A stretch of 64,000 nt of DNA from Nilaparvata lugens (lineage: Eukaryota > Arthropoda > Insecta > Hemiptera > Delphacidae). Shown piece after piece: positions 1 through 12,466 of this stretch (within the stretch, counting starts at the first letter, position 1; each line of letters opens with the position of its first letter). Below the pieces are notes generated by a model that was given only the letters and a program-made list of their open reading frames with translations, searched no databases and was not told the origin of the DNA. The stretch is from the NCBI RefSeq assembly GCF_014356525.2, contig NC_052510.1, positions 12,058,660 to 12,122,659 of the forward strand. Direction: 5' to 3'. Position numbers and translations under genes: made by a program.

Positions 1-335
1 TTTCATTATTAATAAATAAAATAGAATAATGTAGTAGTTTTTGAATGGCGGGGCGGCTGTGTGCTGAATGTGGTGGCTGTCATCCACTGTTGTCCACCAC
101 CTCAAGACTCTTATAACATAGACCTCACTATACCACAGTCACAGTTACCAACTTAATTCTGATTTTGTGCACTGATTTTGCTCCATATAACGTACTAACT
201 ATTTTGCGTTGCCATGTTGCAAATCTGGAGTGCAGGGAAAATTTTTCCCGCACTAGAGCGGAAAAGTGATTCTTTGCGTTCTGTAATCAGTGCAGGAATG
301 GCCACTTTTCAAAGTAACTGTAGGAAAAGAATATT
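1..335 (+). repeat. Dispersed repeat family C, 3' part (copy 1)
   Basis: The sequence from the window start to about 335 is a close copy of the 3' parts of the repeats at 40222-40753 and 57976-58524. They share GTTGCAAATCTGGAGTGCAG and the ending CTGTAGGAAAAGAATA. The 5' portion lies outside the window. No terminal inverted repeat or coding frame was recognised, so the class is unknown. Confidence 0.75.
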
Positions 336-1203
336 ATTAGAGAAAGATTTGATAAATTCATAGAACGAACAATCTAGCTGTTTTTTCTAAAAAAAACTAT
401 AATCGTTGTACTGCAAATAGATTAAAAATTCTGAGATAAATTTAACGGTTTGAAGGTATAAAAATTTCTGAGCAGCGAACTCGAAACTGGTAAGGAGCTG
501 GTATTATGAAACTTTTTACTCCCTCAGCTACATAATGGAGATAAGAGAAAACAGAACTACGAATCAACTCACAAACTTCAATCTAGACAATCAGCAAAAA
601 AATCAAGAACATGTCGGAGAAAATCTTCTACAAAGTTTTGAAATACTTTTCAGAGCATCACCCGGTGAGACACGACGACTTCTCAAGAAATTCTTCACAT
701 AAATTATGCAGCTGACGTCTTTTTGCTTGCTTGTAGCACAGATCGCGAAGAATGTGAGAGAAAATGGCTTTCAAAGATGTTGTACATTTTTAAAGAGAGG
801 GTGGTGTCATCATATACGCTGTAAGTGACTTCCACTGCAACTTTCGGATAAATTGAATCAAGCGATCGCCGAAATTTTTGAGTGATGAACAGTTCTCGGA
901 AAAGGAAAAAGTGGCAGAAGGGGATGAAAAAATGGTGGAAGAGTAGGGTGGGTGAATGAATCACCTCCTAAAAGCAGAAGAAGAGTTCTTCAATAATTCA
1001 GAAGTGAGCCATCAACTAGTCACCATGCTTTGTCACATACTTCGAGAATTTGCTACTCTCTTACAAAAGATGGGAAAACTGTAAATAAGCTCTACATATG
1101 GAAATTCCATTTTTTCAAATGGATATGGAACTACACAAATGAATATGGAATAATTATTAGAGAGCCATAATCTCATTCCCTGTTTTCTTTTCCATGATTG
1201 TAG
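336..1203. other. No gene seen
   Basis: AT-rich sequence without a recognisable protein or repeat boundary. The two open frames here show no domain. Confidence 0.5.
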
Positions 1204-1474
1204 CATAGAGAAACAATAGCGTAAGTAGATATCCCATGGTATAGGGAATTTATGTCGCAACTTTTACTGTTATCTCAAGCCGATTACTCTCGATTATTGT
1301 CAATTTTTACTGTTTTGTTGGGGTAAGAGTGTATGAAATGCTCAATTTGAGAGACTACCAGCGTCACACAGCTGCATGGGAAAGAACTACGTGAACTGTC
1401 GGCTTGGGATAACAGTAAAAGTTGCGACATAAACGCCCTATACCATGGGATATCTATGCTATCGTTTTTCTATG
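1204..1474. mobile_element. MITE family D, copy 1 (CATAGAG termini)
   Basis: A 271-bp element with long inverted arms, starting CATAGAGAAACAATAGC and ending with its near complement GCTATCGTTTTTCTATG. The arms also share ATCCCATGGTATAGGG and GTCGCAACTTTTACTGTTAT. The flanks ATTGTAG and ATTGCAG look like a 7-bp target duplication with one mismatch. A second copy at 56537-56811 has a perfect 7-bp duplication. No coding capacity. The CA start and 7-bp duplication would suit a P-like element, but that is inference. Confidence 0.85.
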
Positions 1475-1482
1475 ATTGCAGT

Positions 1483-2411
1483 CAGTAGCGTAGCCAGGAA
1501 AAACTTTCGTGGAAGGGGGGGGGACATAACATTGGAGTAGTAAGAACTTAAACTTTGAGGGTGACACGGGAGGGTGTGAGGGGTATGGAATATCCTCACC
1601 AAAGGGGGATCTGGGGGCCCCCTCGGGGAAATTTTGAAAATATACCTTCAATTTACGAGTGTTTACGAGTTTGTGTTTTTTTGAATAGTTCTAAATTTCT
1701 TAAATAACTAAATATTATTCGTTAAAAGTGGTAATTGAGTGGAATATTTCTAATTAATTTATCAATTCAAGCCATCTAAATTCCAAATATATAGTTTTAA
1801 TGTTTATTTTGGTCCAAAATTTTATAAAAATTGTACACGTGAGATTCTAACCTTATCTTTGACTTTGTCACCTATAAATTGGAAGAAAAATAGCACAAGG
1901 ACTACCTTATTATTTTATCTTTCAATGTTATTACATTAGTGTTATTTGCATTGTAAATTAATTTAAAAAAAAATTTGGTGCGATTTTACGCAATATTCAC
2001 TTGAAAACAAACATTCCATTCAAGTTTTTTTGGTGATCGTTGGGCCACATTATTTCGATTTTCCCTTGAGAATGTCATAGTCCTATTAGTTTTTGATTTG
2101 ATAACAAATAGAATGGAATAGAGTAGAATTTTATCTATCATTCAACTGTTTGGAAAAATAGTGATCTTGTAGGAGGCCTACTCATTATTGTTCTGATAAC
2201 AAGCTAGAATATTTAAATTTTGGCTCCAATAAAGCACTATTTCAACCAAACTTTATAGGCTTCGTTTTAACTTTATAAACAATTTTTTTTTCAATTTACT
2301 TGGCTCTTACTTGAGTATTCAAACTTAAATTTTTTGGGGCGGGATGGAACTTTTTTTTTCAAATATTAGAGGGATGTGTCCCTTCTGTCCACAGTAGAAA
2401 CTACACCACTT
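1483..2411. mobile_element. Possible hAT-like non-autonomous element
   Basis: The left end CAGTAGCGTAGCCAGG resembles the CAGTGGCGTAGCCAG termini common on insect hAT-like repeats. An imperfect complement, ACTACACCACTT, ends near 2411. No clear 8-bp target duplication was seen. The interior is AT-rich with G-rich patches near both ends and no coding frame. It abuts the MITE at 1204-1474. Confidence 0.35.
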
Positions 2412-2449
2412 CATCATAACTGTGAAATTTTCGGGGGTACTCTCTAGAA

Positions 2450-3412
2450 CAGTGGTCGCCAAACTTATGAGCCTTTGAGCTAGAATGGCATTTATAAATC
2501 TTCTAGTGAGCTACCAAGGAATATTAGAATAAAGAAAGTATTTTTTATCGCCTATAAAGATACGTTTCTATTGTTGAAATCTACTTATCTCATAGCAAAA
2601 AGTACAACAAAAGTTGAAATTTACATTTCAATGGGAGCAGTAGAACTCTTTTTGGCGATCAAGTATTTTCTTGACGTTGTAGCCGCCATTCTGATGCAGT
2701 TGTCCAAAACATGTCCCTATATCGATTTTTTATGAATTTCATACTTTGAAAAGATGATTTACACGATTAGGTAGAGCTGAGCATAGCTTTCATCCTCAAT
2801 GCAACTTGAAAATTAATTGGATATTTTTCTTTGGGGACTTGAGGCCAAATATTTCCAGTTGTAGAAAGTGATCTGAGAGACAAGATCATTTCAAAAATCC
2901 ACAAATTCCATTTCAACTGAAGCCTGATCTCCCCATAATGTTTTACAACAAAAGCTGCAAAATCTTCTGCATCGATCTCTACAAAAGGAGAGTTGACGAA
3001 TTGTACCATATTCGATATGCTTTTAAAATCTTGAAATCGTTGATCAAACTGTTGCCTCAAGTCTGAATTGTAACGTATTCTTGGTTATGCTGAGGTGCTG
3101 TGAATGATTTTTCTCGTCATTGATTTTCCTCAGACTGGAAAAGTGTTTATATTCAAACTAGATAACATTCTTTTACCACATCTCAAGCTCCTTGGAAAAC
3201 TTTTACAGTTCAAATCATTCCACCGATGTCCTTATCTTTCCTTGAAACTGCAAATTTAAATCATTCAACTTCTCAATTATATCTGTGAGAGATGCAAAAT
3301 TTTGTAGCAATGTTTCTCAATGCATGGTTGACAACCCAAGCATTTCTGTGAGCTACCAAAAACCACCCCACGAGCTACCGGTAGCTCGCGATCGACTGTT
3401 TGGCGACCACTG
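2450..3412 (-). mobile_element. hAT transposon remnant, 8-bp TSD
   Basis: The ends are CAGTGGTCGCCAAAC and its complement GTTTGGCGACCACTG, a classic hAT terminus. The 8-bp direct repeat CTCTAGAA flanks it exactly (2442-2449 and 3413-3420). At 963 bp it is far shorter than an autonomous hAT element, so it is internally deleted. It carries a broken minus-strand transposase C-terminal region. Confidence 0.9.
2690..3330 (-). pseudogene. Degenerate hAT transposase C-terminal region
   Basis: The longest open piece (2767-3060) ends in FQVALRMKAMLSST. After a stop, the same frame continues with SSFQSMKFIKNRYR. This matches the hAT dimerisation region, where a G-S-T-Y-x-C-E motif is followed by S-F-S-x-M-K-x-x-K-N-x-x-R. 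Farther upstream, frames interrupted by stops resemble the LNxLNLxLQGKxK part of the same family. Several stops and shifts make it nonfunctional. Confidence 0.75.
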
Positions 3413-3420
3413 CTCTAGAA

Positions 3421-6189
3421 GAAGCTGCTGGAGCTTTGTTCATGGATATGCATGAAACTGAATAAACTATAACCTACTGGAGCAATATAGGATATTTTTC
3501 CTATTTGAATTTCTTTATAATAAAATAGATGGTGAAAAGTGATCTAACTTTGAAGTGCTATCTGTATCTTTCTCTATTCCCTACGCACTAGACTACCCAT
3601 CACTGTCTATAAGAAAATAGCTCATTCATTATTATTACCATCATTGCTATGCTATTGCAGTGCTATTCTTTCATCCCTCATGTATTTCTCGACTTACATA
3701 GCACAATATAACGGAAATATGATATTAGATGATAATTTTTGTGACTTATCCGGCCACAAAAAAATTCAGGTTCCATTTCGGGGGGGATACATCCTCATCC
3801 CTGGATACGACACTGATTGTAGAATCCCTTTTACAAACTCCAACCAGAGATAACTTCTATACTTCCATTGATATTCTATACTAGATTGTTTATTCTATGC
3901 TACAACCCAATGCATGGATGTAGAAACTTATGGTGGAGCATGGAATAGAGATTATTATTATCATTGAAACAATAAATCTGCAGTAGAATGACAAATTTTA
4001 TTTTTCGAATCAATGTGAATTTTAATGATTATTAGTAGTATAATTGGATACCATAGTGGCTCATTCAATGTAATTGAGGATCAATATCATTTCCAGTGAG
4101 TTTAATATGTATCCAACAATAAAAATAGGAATGAATAATCGAGTTTCAAAGAATAAATAGGCAATGAATCATCATGAATATTCCGATCAAGACATTTGTT
4201 AGATTTAGAAGTAGAAACTAGATACTTATTCATGATCACTCTTTAGGCAATTTTGATTATTGTCTCTACTTTGTTCATATCTATAAAAATATAAACTAAC
4301 CAAGATCCTGGGAGATGATATGATCTCAAAAATAGATTTTGCAAGTAGTACATCAATCTGCTTTCGAGGATCATAGAATAATAATTCGAATAGTTCAAGC
4401 TTTTTTTAAAACTAGAGATCAATTACCAATCATTCCCTTGTTGTCGGCTCTTGAAACGAAAATGTGATTCAACCTATTATTTCCATGTATGATGGGAAAT
4501 GAATGATCCCTTGATGATAAAAAGAAGAAATCCCAAACTAGATCTAGTTTTCAGGAACAATTGAATTTCATTCTTGTTATAACTCAATTTTTTATTTACT
4601 ATTGTTATATCATTCTTGTTCACATATTTACTCAATTTCATGAAAACAGAAAATCGAGCCCATTGAATTAATGTCAAATTAATAGATTGACAGAACAATA
4701 AGTATTTTCTGGAATATTCAGGTGAAATAAGAAAACTAGACTGGATAATGAATGTTAGCTTTTCTTCAAAATTCCCTGTTTATTTTTATAACAATCTATC
4801 ATTAGAAACATACGGGAAAATAAAGCTATCCTGGAATATTACTATTTACAATAATTATCACATACAATAAATACATACGTATATTATAATAAATGTATCA
4901 CATCTAAAAAACAATGGTAATGCTGTAGTTAGAATGATGATAATAGATCTAGTCAAATACATAAACGTTATTTACAAAAATGACAGAATAATATATTATA
5001 ATAAATTTTTAATAACTGCTGTGGAAAGTATTGAGATGAATATTCGAATACAACCACAATTCAAAATAATTTCTTCGATATTAGTAATCTCAAAATACAA
5101 AATGTTAGATAAATTTGGTAATTAGAGCATTGATTAAGATCAACGCAATGGGAGAAATTTAGTTCTAAGCAGATTGAGAATAACGATTACTACGGTATCA
5201 AAAGTTCTTCTTGTAAGAATATTGATTGATTAATAGATAAAATATGACACAATCACTATCAATTTATTTCAAACATAACTATTGTACAAAATTTTGTTTC
5301 CAACCATTTTCTACAATTCGTCAATGGTAACCGTAAAAAATAAACACTTAAGTTCGAAGGCCCCCTTACAATAAATTCCAAAGTTTCGCAACACATCAGA
5401 ATTGTTTGTAAATATATTATTAACCCTGTGCTTAATTTATAATTGGATTACAACTAGGTAGTATTATTACTATCTTATAATTAGATTTTTGGTTGTTTTT
5501 TTGGTGCGTTACCTAGATAAAATAATGCACAAGGCCGGAGATTCGCAAATTTACTCGATGTCAAGTTATTTCTATGAAATAATTAATCTGTTAATGATTT
5601 TCGATGATGAGTTGAAAACTGACAAACTGAACTTAAATTGATCGATTCTATGATGTAGAGAATGACAACAAACATGATTATCATGTTTATGAAATATTTA
5701 TAAACTAATGAAGCAGTTACCGTGATGCATGATAATCATACATTTCACAAAATTAAAAGTAATGAGGTAATGTTATGGCATTGTTTTCAATATACATAAA
5801 TGACATTAATTCTCCGTATAATAACAAAATGTGAATAATATTATGATCAAGGGAGGAAAACATAGCTCCTCTGAGTTTTATAGAAACCAAAATACACTTT
5901 TTCAAAAATAAGCTTAGAAGAAAAATAAATCATAGGAGAGAACGATATTGTGTAGCTTTGATTGTTCAATCCATTGAAAACGAATACAATAAGAATTTTG
6001 TTTTTGTAAAGTTTAAGCATACAGTATAGACAGACGCAAACTATTGAACCTCATGTACCTTGGAGAAATTTGATGAATTGATGTGGAAAACAAACATAAA
6101 TAATGAATTACCATCTTTGAATGAAATACAACACATGAGAATGAATTAATTCCAATCTCAATTTATCAGTTCATGAATTATGGATTTGT
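3421..6189. other. AT-rich intergenic stretch
   Basis: About 2.8 kb of AT-rich sequence without recognised genes or repeat ends. The short open frames at 3644-3853, 4477-4698 and 4934-5125 have AT-driven composition and no domain. Confidence 0.5.
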
Positions 6190-6838
6190 GAATTTATTCC
6201 GTTCTTAAATAGAATCTTAAACTCTAACATGGTACATAAACATTGCAACTGAGAAACAACTAAACATGAACATGGCACAAAATGCTTTGAGAACTCGATG
6301 TCAGTAGGTCACTATCGTTCACATCCTTCTGAAACCTTTTTAGAAAAGATCTCATCCCGGAAATTAGGTCACAGTTCTTTTCAAAACTCATGGACACATT
6401 TTCAATTGATGTAATTTTTCCCTTCCACCCGTTCAACCTTTCTCTTTACAATGACGTCCACAAGGGACAACTGTCAATTGTAGAAATAAGAAATAATATT
6501 TCTCCCCCTCCACTATACGAAAAACATCTTCATTAGTTCTCCCAGTTGTTTAAAAAAACACTTCCCTGAAAATATATATTAATAGCTTTCTAGCTACTGT
6601 ACTGGCTCTATTATGGGAATCGTCGCATTTCTTCCACAATTTTCCGTCACAGAACATAATGCTCTTTGTACACTTTTAGTTCACATTTTGTCCATTTGAG
6701 TTCTTAGTTCCTTTTTTGTCCACCGTCGTCGGGAGCCGCGCCACTGTCGCAATTTCTCATTGAATTGTGGAGCCAATTTCCTCCGTCTTCTCTTTACTCT
6801 TCTCCACCTCCTGTTCGTCCACCACCACCTCATTCTAC
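6190..6838 (-). other. Probable 3' UTR of the Ig gene
   Basis: This follows the TGA on the minus strand. The part next to the stop (6700-6838) is clearly GC-richer than the rest. The first canonical AATAAA on the minus strand after the stop is at 6193-6198, about 640 nt downstream, so a transcript end near 6170-6190 is plausible. No coding potential was recognised. Confidence 0.35.
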
Positions 6839-6927
6839 TCAGGATACGGCGCGCATGAGGAAGAGAGAAGTGACGACCACTAACGAGAAGAGAGACTGCG
6901 ATGACGTCACTGAGTGACCTCCGCTAT
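6839..6927 (-). CDS. Terminal exon: C-terminus with GPI-signal-like tail
   Basis: A branch-like TGCTGAT precedes the acceptor TTTCAG. In the phase set by the microexon the exon reads DSGGHSVTSSQS, then SLFSLVVVTSLFLMRAVS and TGA. Small residues (D-S-G-G) suited to an omega site, a short polar spacer and a hydrophobic stretch ending at the terminus are the classic layout of a GPI-anchor signal. A short transmembrane segment with a tiny tail is the alternative. The exon is GC-rich in AT-rich surroundings. It contains a TGACGTCA palindrome, which in coding context need not be regulatory. Confidence 0.6.
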
Positions 6928-7176
6928 CTGAAATCAGCAACATTTCAACCTTTTCAAATGTGGTGTATTTTAGAGAAGAATTATGAAGTGAAAATTATGT
7001 CAAGAACATCAATTCAGTAGCCGAAGAAAGGAATATCAATTTGAACATAGAGTACACCAGAATGTTTGTACAACACACCTTCTACATGCATGTGAGTATC
7101 ATCTGGTATAGTTGTGAACATAAATATAGTGCGTATTCTACATTCATTTGAATAGGGCTACTTGGAAGTTCTATTA
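6928..7176. other. Intron sequence
   Basis: Start of the 3.4-kb last intron, lying upstream of the terminal exon on the minus strand. Nothing recognised besides the acceptor. Confidence 0.4.
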
Positions 7177-8331
7177 GGCTAGTTTCACACGCATTCGGTT
7201 TGTTTTCGGAAAATTAAGTGTGAAACGGTAATTGAGAAAGAAAATGTTTTATTGGCAGAAATATAAAATTACAACATCTTAGAAATACATAATAAAAGCA
7301 ATACAAATTTTACAACATGAGAAAATACTATTACAAAATAAAATGCAATGCCAATTGAGTATTTGCATCTCGAGGTACTAAACCTGTTTGAGATGGTGAT
7401 ATAAAATTGATTACAAAACTATAGCGCTAAAATGTAGTTGCTGAAGCTATTCGGTTTGAATTTGGTACCGAAAAGAAACCGCATAGAACCGAACACCACC
7501 TTGACCCCACTTGACTTTAATAAATTCTATCAGGTTAAAATTTGTTTCTAGCGAAGGGCTACTTTCACACACATTCGGTTCGGCTCGTTTCGTTTTCGGC
7601 AAATTCCGATAAGTGTGAAACGATGATTCGGTTTAAATTCGGTTCCGAATAGCAACCGCATAGCACCGAGCGCCCCCTCGACACGATTAGGTTTTATCAT
7701 GTTCGAATTGGTTGCTAGAAAATCGGAAATAAAAACAAAGTCTTTCAAACACGTTGTTTTTGTTGTTTTTATTTCAACCTAATATAATATGGTGATTATC
7801 TGTTCAAAAATCATCCATGTCAAAATCATATTATGGTCAATTCATTTCTGTTAGTTCACTGTAGCATTTTTCTCTCAATGAAAAGTTTTCTAAAAAAAAT
7901 ATGAAGATAAATTAAAATTCAGGGAGAGTTTTTATTTTTCTATCTTTCCATGAAAATTACATTATTTCATTAATGGAGAGAAGAGATGAACGTTATGTAC
8001 CATGGGTCAAAATTGAAACAAATTTAGAATTAAAAAAAATCATCACTCTGAACGTCCAAAATTAATATAATCAAAAATAAACTATTCAAATAGTTCACAT
8101 TTTTCAATTAACTTGAACATTTTTTTTCTCAAGAAATCACATCTTACTATTTGAACACCAGCTTTTATATTTTAATACCAGCATGAATTGTGAAAATCAA
8201 AACACAGCTGTGTTCGAGAAGAAAATACCTAATTAGAAACGTACAAATTAAAACCTGATATGTATGAAAGCCTCATTCGTTTTCGGCAACGAACCGAAAA
8301 CGAATCGAACCGAATGTGTGTGAAGCTAGCC
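7177..8331. mobile_element. PIF/Harbinger-like non-autonomous element
   Basis: The ends are GGCTAGTTTCACAC and its near complement GTGTGAAGCTAGCC, flanked by TTA on both sides (7174-7176 and 8332-8334). A 3-bp TTA duplication and a G-rich start followed by TTTCACAC are typical of PIF/Harbinger. A second left-end-like unit begins at about 7556 (GGGCTACTTTCACAC), so the left part is duplicated in tandem. The first copy carries roughly 210 bp of extra AT-rich sequence (about 7230-7440). No transposase was seen. Confidence 0.75.
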
Positions 8332-8334
8332 TTA

Positions 8335-9607
8335 CATTGAATTACACTGTACCATCGACACTTGATAATGATATAAATACTCAAAACTACCGGTATCTCA
8401 AAAAAAAATAAATAAAAAAAGGATACTAGCAGTTATATGTGATGAAATTTAGTGTGCAATATACTGTAAAATGAAAAATATAGTATAAGAAAAAGTATGA
8501 AATATAGTATATATAAATATTAATTTTTATGTTTTTATTACATCGACTACTACCTTGGCCTACATCGCTATCAACATAAAGTAGTATTATAGAATGGAGT
8601 TGATTCATATGTCTTGAATCATACATAGTGATAGGTTTTCCTGAACTGTGGGGGTTTGAAGTATTCTGTGATAAGGTTTAATAGGAAATTGAATGAATAA
8701 TTATTATTCCTCATGGATGTGAGACAGACATCAATGACTATAGATTTAAATACATTGTATTGATAGACTTTAAACCTATGGAAATGTTTGAGAAAAAATA
8801 CTTATTCAAGGATCCCTCTGAAAAATTATTTGAAGGTTACTTTTGGACATTCAGTACCAAATATGATGTTAAAAAGTAATTCATATTCAAGTAGAATATA
8901 ATATATTATAAGATTCAATATTGAAAAAAATATATAATATTCTATTGTCACAGCTGCATTACAATCTCATAATTGACATGGGGAAAGGAATAGAAGTGGA
9001 GCTTACCAGTCCCCATTATAATGTTAGATTGAAGTATGAATGAGTCAATTATTGTTATCAGAGCCAGAGCTATGTGACATGTAGAGTGGGAGTGTTTGTT
9101 ATCTTGGTCAGTGACCTTGAGAAAGTGTCAATCAACTTGACATTGAACTTGATAGTGAGCAGTGACCTAGCCCACTTAAAACTAATAACGTCTACATCTA
9201 AACTGTCTGTCTGACTAGATTTGTTAGTTGACAGTCTACTTACTAGTCTACTGGTCTACAGAGATATTCAAAGTCAAGGAATCAGGATAAGTTAGATCTA
9301 TCTACAGATTACAAATGAAAGGATGACAGAAAATGTCTATTTGAAGACTACTGATGAAAGGATGACGGAGAACTTCAAATTATTTTATGAAATAAAAATC
9401 CGATTTTTACATTTAATTCATATTGAAGCATTTTCAAGCATATTAATGTACTCCTGATTTTGAAACACAGTTCCAAGCAAGTTGAGTACAGATTGTGGTG
9501 GTCTACTGATTGAAATATTTGCTCTACATTAATTAAACCGATTTCTCACCTCATGAAGGTGGATACATCAAGGAAAGATAATATTTTGTTATCAAACAAT
9601 ATTGAAT
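8335..9607. other. Intron sequence, nothing recognised
   Basis: AT-rich sequence inside the last intron of the Ig gene, with no gene or clear repeat. Confidence 0.4.
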
Positions 9608-9798
9608 TTTTGTGTAGTTGAGAAGTTGATATTGTGGTAATTATTCATATTGAATGAAAAAGACTAAGAAGTTGTCAATTTAGCTTGGTAAACTCAGAGT
9701 TTATCAGAGATTGACAATGGCGTAATAACCGAAACCGGTCTCTCTAATTATCAATAAATCAGTGGTTTTTTGACAACTTCTTAGTCTTTTTCATTCAA
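9608..9798. mobile_element. Foldback MITE family M1 (copy a, short left arm)
   Basis: It starts TTTTGTGTAGTTGAGAAG and ends CTTTTTCATTCAA. The outer arms share GACTAAGAAGTTGTCAA, and the interior has the family mark GAAACCGGTCTCTCTAAT. The left arm lacks the complement of that mark, so this copy has lost part of its left arm. Other copies lie at 23506-23940, 26336-27350 and 34880-35134. Confidence 0.8.
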
Positions 9799-10368
9799 AC
9801 AATATTGAACTCTGATCGAAATATCAAATATTCATTCTTTTATACGTGTATTAATCAATATTGTTTAGCCTTCTATTTGTAATACCCTTGAATCGAGTTG
9901 AATCTAGAATACAATGAGTTCATTAATATTATTCTTCTTCACTAAAGTCTAAAGATTGAATGATAATTTATTGTGATTCAATAATGAGAGGGAGTAGAAT
10001 ACAAGTAGAAAAAAAATCAGCTGATAGTTGCAGTGATAGTTTAGTTTTAATTTTTCTGCTCAAAATTTTCAAGTTTATTTCAATATTATTGGAACTTTCG
10101 GATTGTTTAGTGTTATTTCCGGCTCTTATCAACCCTTCGAAATTCAAAATTCATCATTCATATCTCGAATACGTATTTTCTGAGTGTTAATCTTTGGTGA
10201 AAACAGAAATTTTAAACTTAACCTCACTTTGGACTATTTATGTGCCAAAATCAAGGAATTGAAGAAGTTTTGGGCAATTGCCTGTTTCTCTTTCCAAATA
10301 TCGTGTTTGTGACTGTTCTAATAAATAAATAAATAAGTTAATGAAATTTATGTTTGTAATATTCTCAC

Positions 10369-10389
10369 CTGTCCAAGCAAGAGCGAGAC
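10369..10389 (-). CDS. 21-nt microexon, linker after the Ig domain
   Basis: The microexon is GTCTCGCTCTTGCTTGGACA plus a final G. It sits between a pyrimidine-rich acceptor (TTTTGTTTTGTTTCAG) and a consensus donor (AG|GTGAGAAT). It keeps phase 1 at both ends, so it can be included or skipped without changing the frame. With the preceding G it reads GLALAWT, leading into the terminal exon. It lies in AT-rich intron next to no recognised repeat boundary. Evidence is the pair of splice sites plus phase; the peptide alone is too short to recognise. Confidence 0.55.
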
Positions 10390-10701
10390 CTGAAACAAAA
10401 CAAAAATAGAATTAGATAAATTACTTTGGAAATTTTGGCAGTAAATTCCATTGAAATTCCATCAATAATCATGTAAAATACTGTTAATAATGCACGTGAG
10501 AACGTTACCTACCTTAACTGCCCACGTTTCTCAACTAGTCATGTCTTATATATAGTTATCTATAGTTAGTCTAGTAATGTTTCTTAGTATCTATAGTCAT
10601 TCTAGTCATGTATCTGGTATATATTCAACTGGTCATGCATCTCAACTACTGATATGTGTGTTGTAATATTGGGAGGGGTAAAACACAGTCTAATTCAATA
10701 A

Positions 10702-11329
10702 TATTTGACCGAGCGAAGTGAGGTCTAAGATTCAAGTCGACGGTTTGGCATTTCTATTAATGTTTATATGTTGCGCATTTACGGCGAAACGCGGAAATAC
10801 ATTTTCATTAAATTTGACAGGTATGTTCCTTTTTAAATTGCGCGTCGACGTATATACAAGGTTCTTGGAAATTTTGCATTTCAAGTATAATATAAAAGGA
10901 AAAAGGAGCCTCCTTCATACGCTAATATTAGATTAAAAATCAGACTAGAATTATTCATCATAAATCAGCTGTTTAGTGGACTATAATACTACCCGTTCAA
11001 AAACATAAAACATCTTGAAAAATGTATCTTTCCATCAACGTTAGTAGACAGTTTACTGTAATACTACCCGTTCAAATACATCGAGCATCTTGAAAATGTA
11101 TCTTTCCATCAACGTTATAGACAGTTGCAGCCAGACCAGATAACAGCGCTCACACTCACATTCCGGGACGACACGTCACGATACGATAGAACAGAAAGCT
11201 CTATGTTTATTTAGGATTTTTTCTAGACATTTTAAATTGATAAATTATTCATTAATTTTTGAGAAAACATAACAACAGGTCAATGTAACTTACTGAGCGC
11301 GAGGTCTACTGTTCACAGAACTACTAGTA
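10702..11329 (+). repeat. Dispersed repeat family B, copy 1
   Basis: It opens with GACCGAGCGAAGTGAGGTC, a near-palindrome, and continues AGATTCAAGTCGACGG. It ends GGTCTACTGTTCACAGAAC. The copy at 48629-49027 shares both ends and the one at 47833-48029 only the 5' part. A 90-bp stretch with ACTACCCGTTCAAA is duplicated inside this copy (about 10979-11117). The class is unknown; no coding frame. Confidence 0.75.
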
Positions 11330-11422
11330 TTGTAGTTTCATTATCAATCACGATATTCTTAGTACAGAAATACAACAGCTTATGATTAGTAATTGTAATG
11401 TGTATCATTATCATTAAAGTCA

Positions 11423-11732
11423 GTAACTAGTGTATCATTACCAAAGACCTTAAGGATGCATAGACTCACATGCAGCGCTAGTATTATATCGTACTTGGAA
11501 TTGAAATCCGCCATTGAGGGGGCAACCCATAAGATTATTACATACCAATGCCACCAATGCCTTTGTGATCTATGGTATTACAAATATATTATATATAATA
11601 TCTCGTGCTAAAATACCCCAATGGCGGCCTTCAATTTCAAGTAAGAGCTATCATTGGGAAGGCATAGGCATTGTGGGTCTATATCTCTTTAAGGTCTTTG
11701 ATCATTACCATTACACGGTAATCAGTAACTCG
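11423..11732. mobile_element. Imperfect foldback element
   Basis: The arms of a degenerate inverted repeat include ACCAAAGACCTTAA near 11445 against TTAAGGTCTTTGATC near 11700, and GGAATTGAAATCCGCCATTG against CAATGGCGGCCTTCAATTTC. The arms are interrupted by indels. No target duplication was identified. Confidence 0.6.
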
Positions 11733-12464
11733 TGATAAGTGAATGATCAATAATTATGTTAAATGTTTGAAATAATGATTTGTTGGTTGTCGGATGAATA
11801 GATATGAATTATAGTGCAAGTGTAGATTGAAACGGTGTCTTCAACCCTTCAACCGAATAATGTATAGGGATGGATCTCGGTTAGAACCTTCAAATTCACT
11901 TCCCCTAAACATTTCCAGAACAGCCATTTCTCAAGTAATAACCAACCATCTGTATCACTAACCCCTCTATCCCTTCAACATTGTTTCAACTGATCTCATC
12001 CGTAATAAATCCACCAGTTTTCTGCAGAGATGTCACACCTCCCACCATTTGTGAACTCCCCCATCTGTGATTGTGATTTAAAAGGTTCCATTTACAAATC
12101 ACACTTTACGCTCTCAGTCGCTTGCTCAATGAGTAAGTCACTAGGGTGAGAGGACGGGGGAGGGTAGGGCATTATCCCTTGGCGACGGAAAGTACCCTTT
12201 CGAAGTGTTTCAGCCTCAAGCATTATGAACCAGGGAGAGGATGAAGGGCTCAAGCTGGTCGTAGAAGGAAAGAGGTAGTAGGGTGCGTGGAGAGAAGGTG
12301 TAGAAAGATGTTCCCGATAGAAAAAGTATGGGACAGAACCAAGAGAGAGAAGGAGAAAGAATAAGATGATAAGAAAGATCAAAAATAGAAAACAGAGAGC
12401 TAGATAGTTATAGAGGGAACTGGAAAGAGATTGATTGATTGAGTACTTTATGTAGATTACAATA
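11733..12464. other. No gene seen; purine-rich from about 12120
   Basis: AT-rich and then purine-rich DNA. The segment from about 12253 to 12420 recurs at 15009-15180 on the other side of the mariner element. Confidence 0.5.
12253..12420. repeat. Purine-rich direct repeat, left copy
   Basis: It starts AGCTGGTCGTAGAAGGAAAG and follows the same order as the copy at 15009-15180, with scattered differences. The pair flanks the retroelement tail and the transposon between them, so it marks a local tandem duplication older than the transposon insertion. Confidence 0.7.
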
Positions 12465-12466
12465 TA

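Noticed and set aside
6901..6911. A TGACGTCA palindrome as a CRE-type regulatory site
   Set aside because: It falls within the terminal coding exon, where the codons explain it; no promoter context was found.
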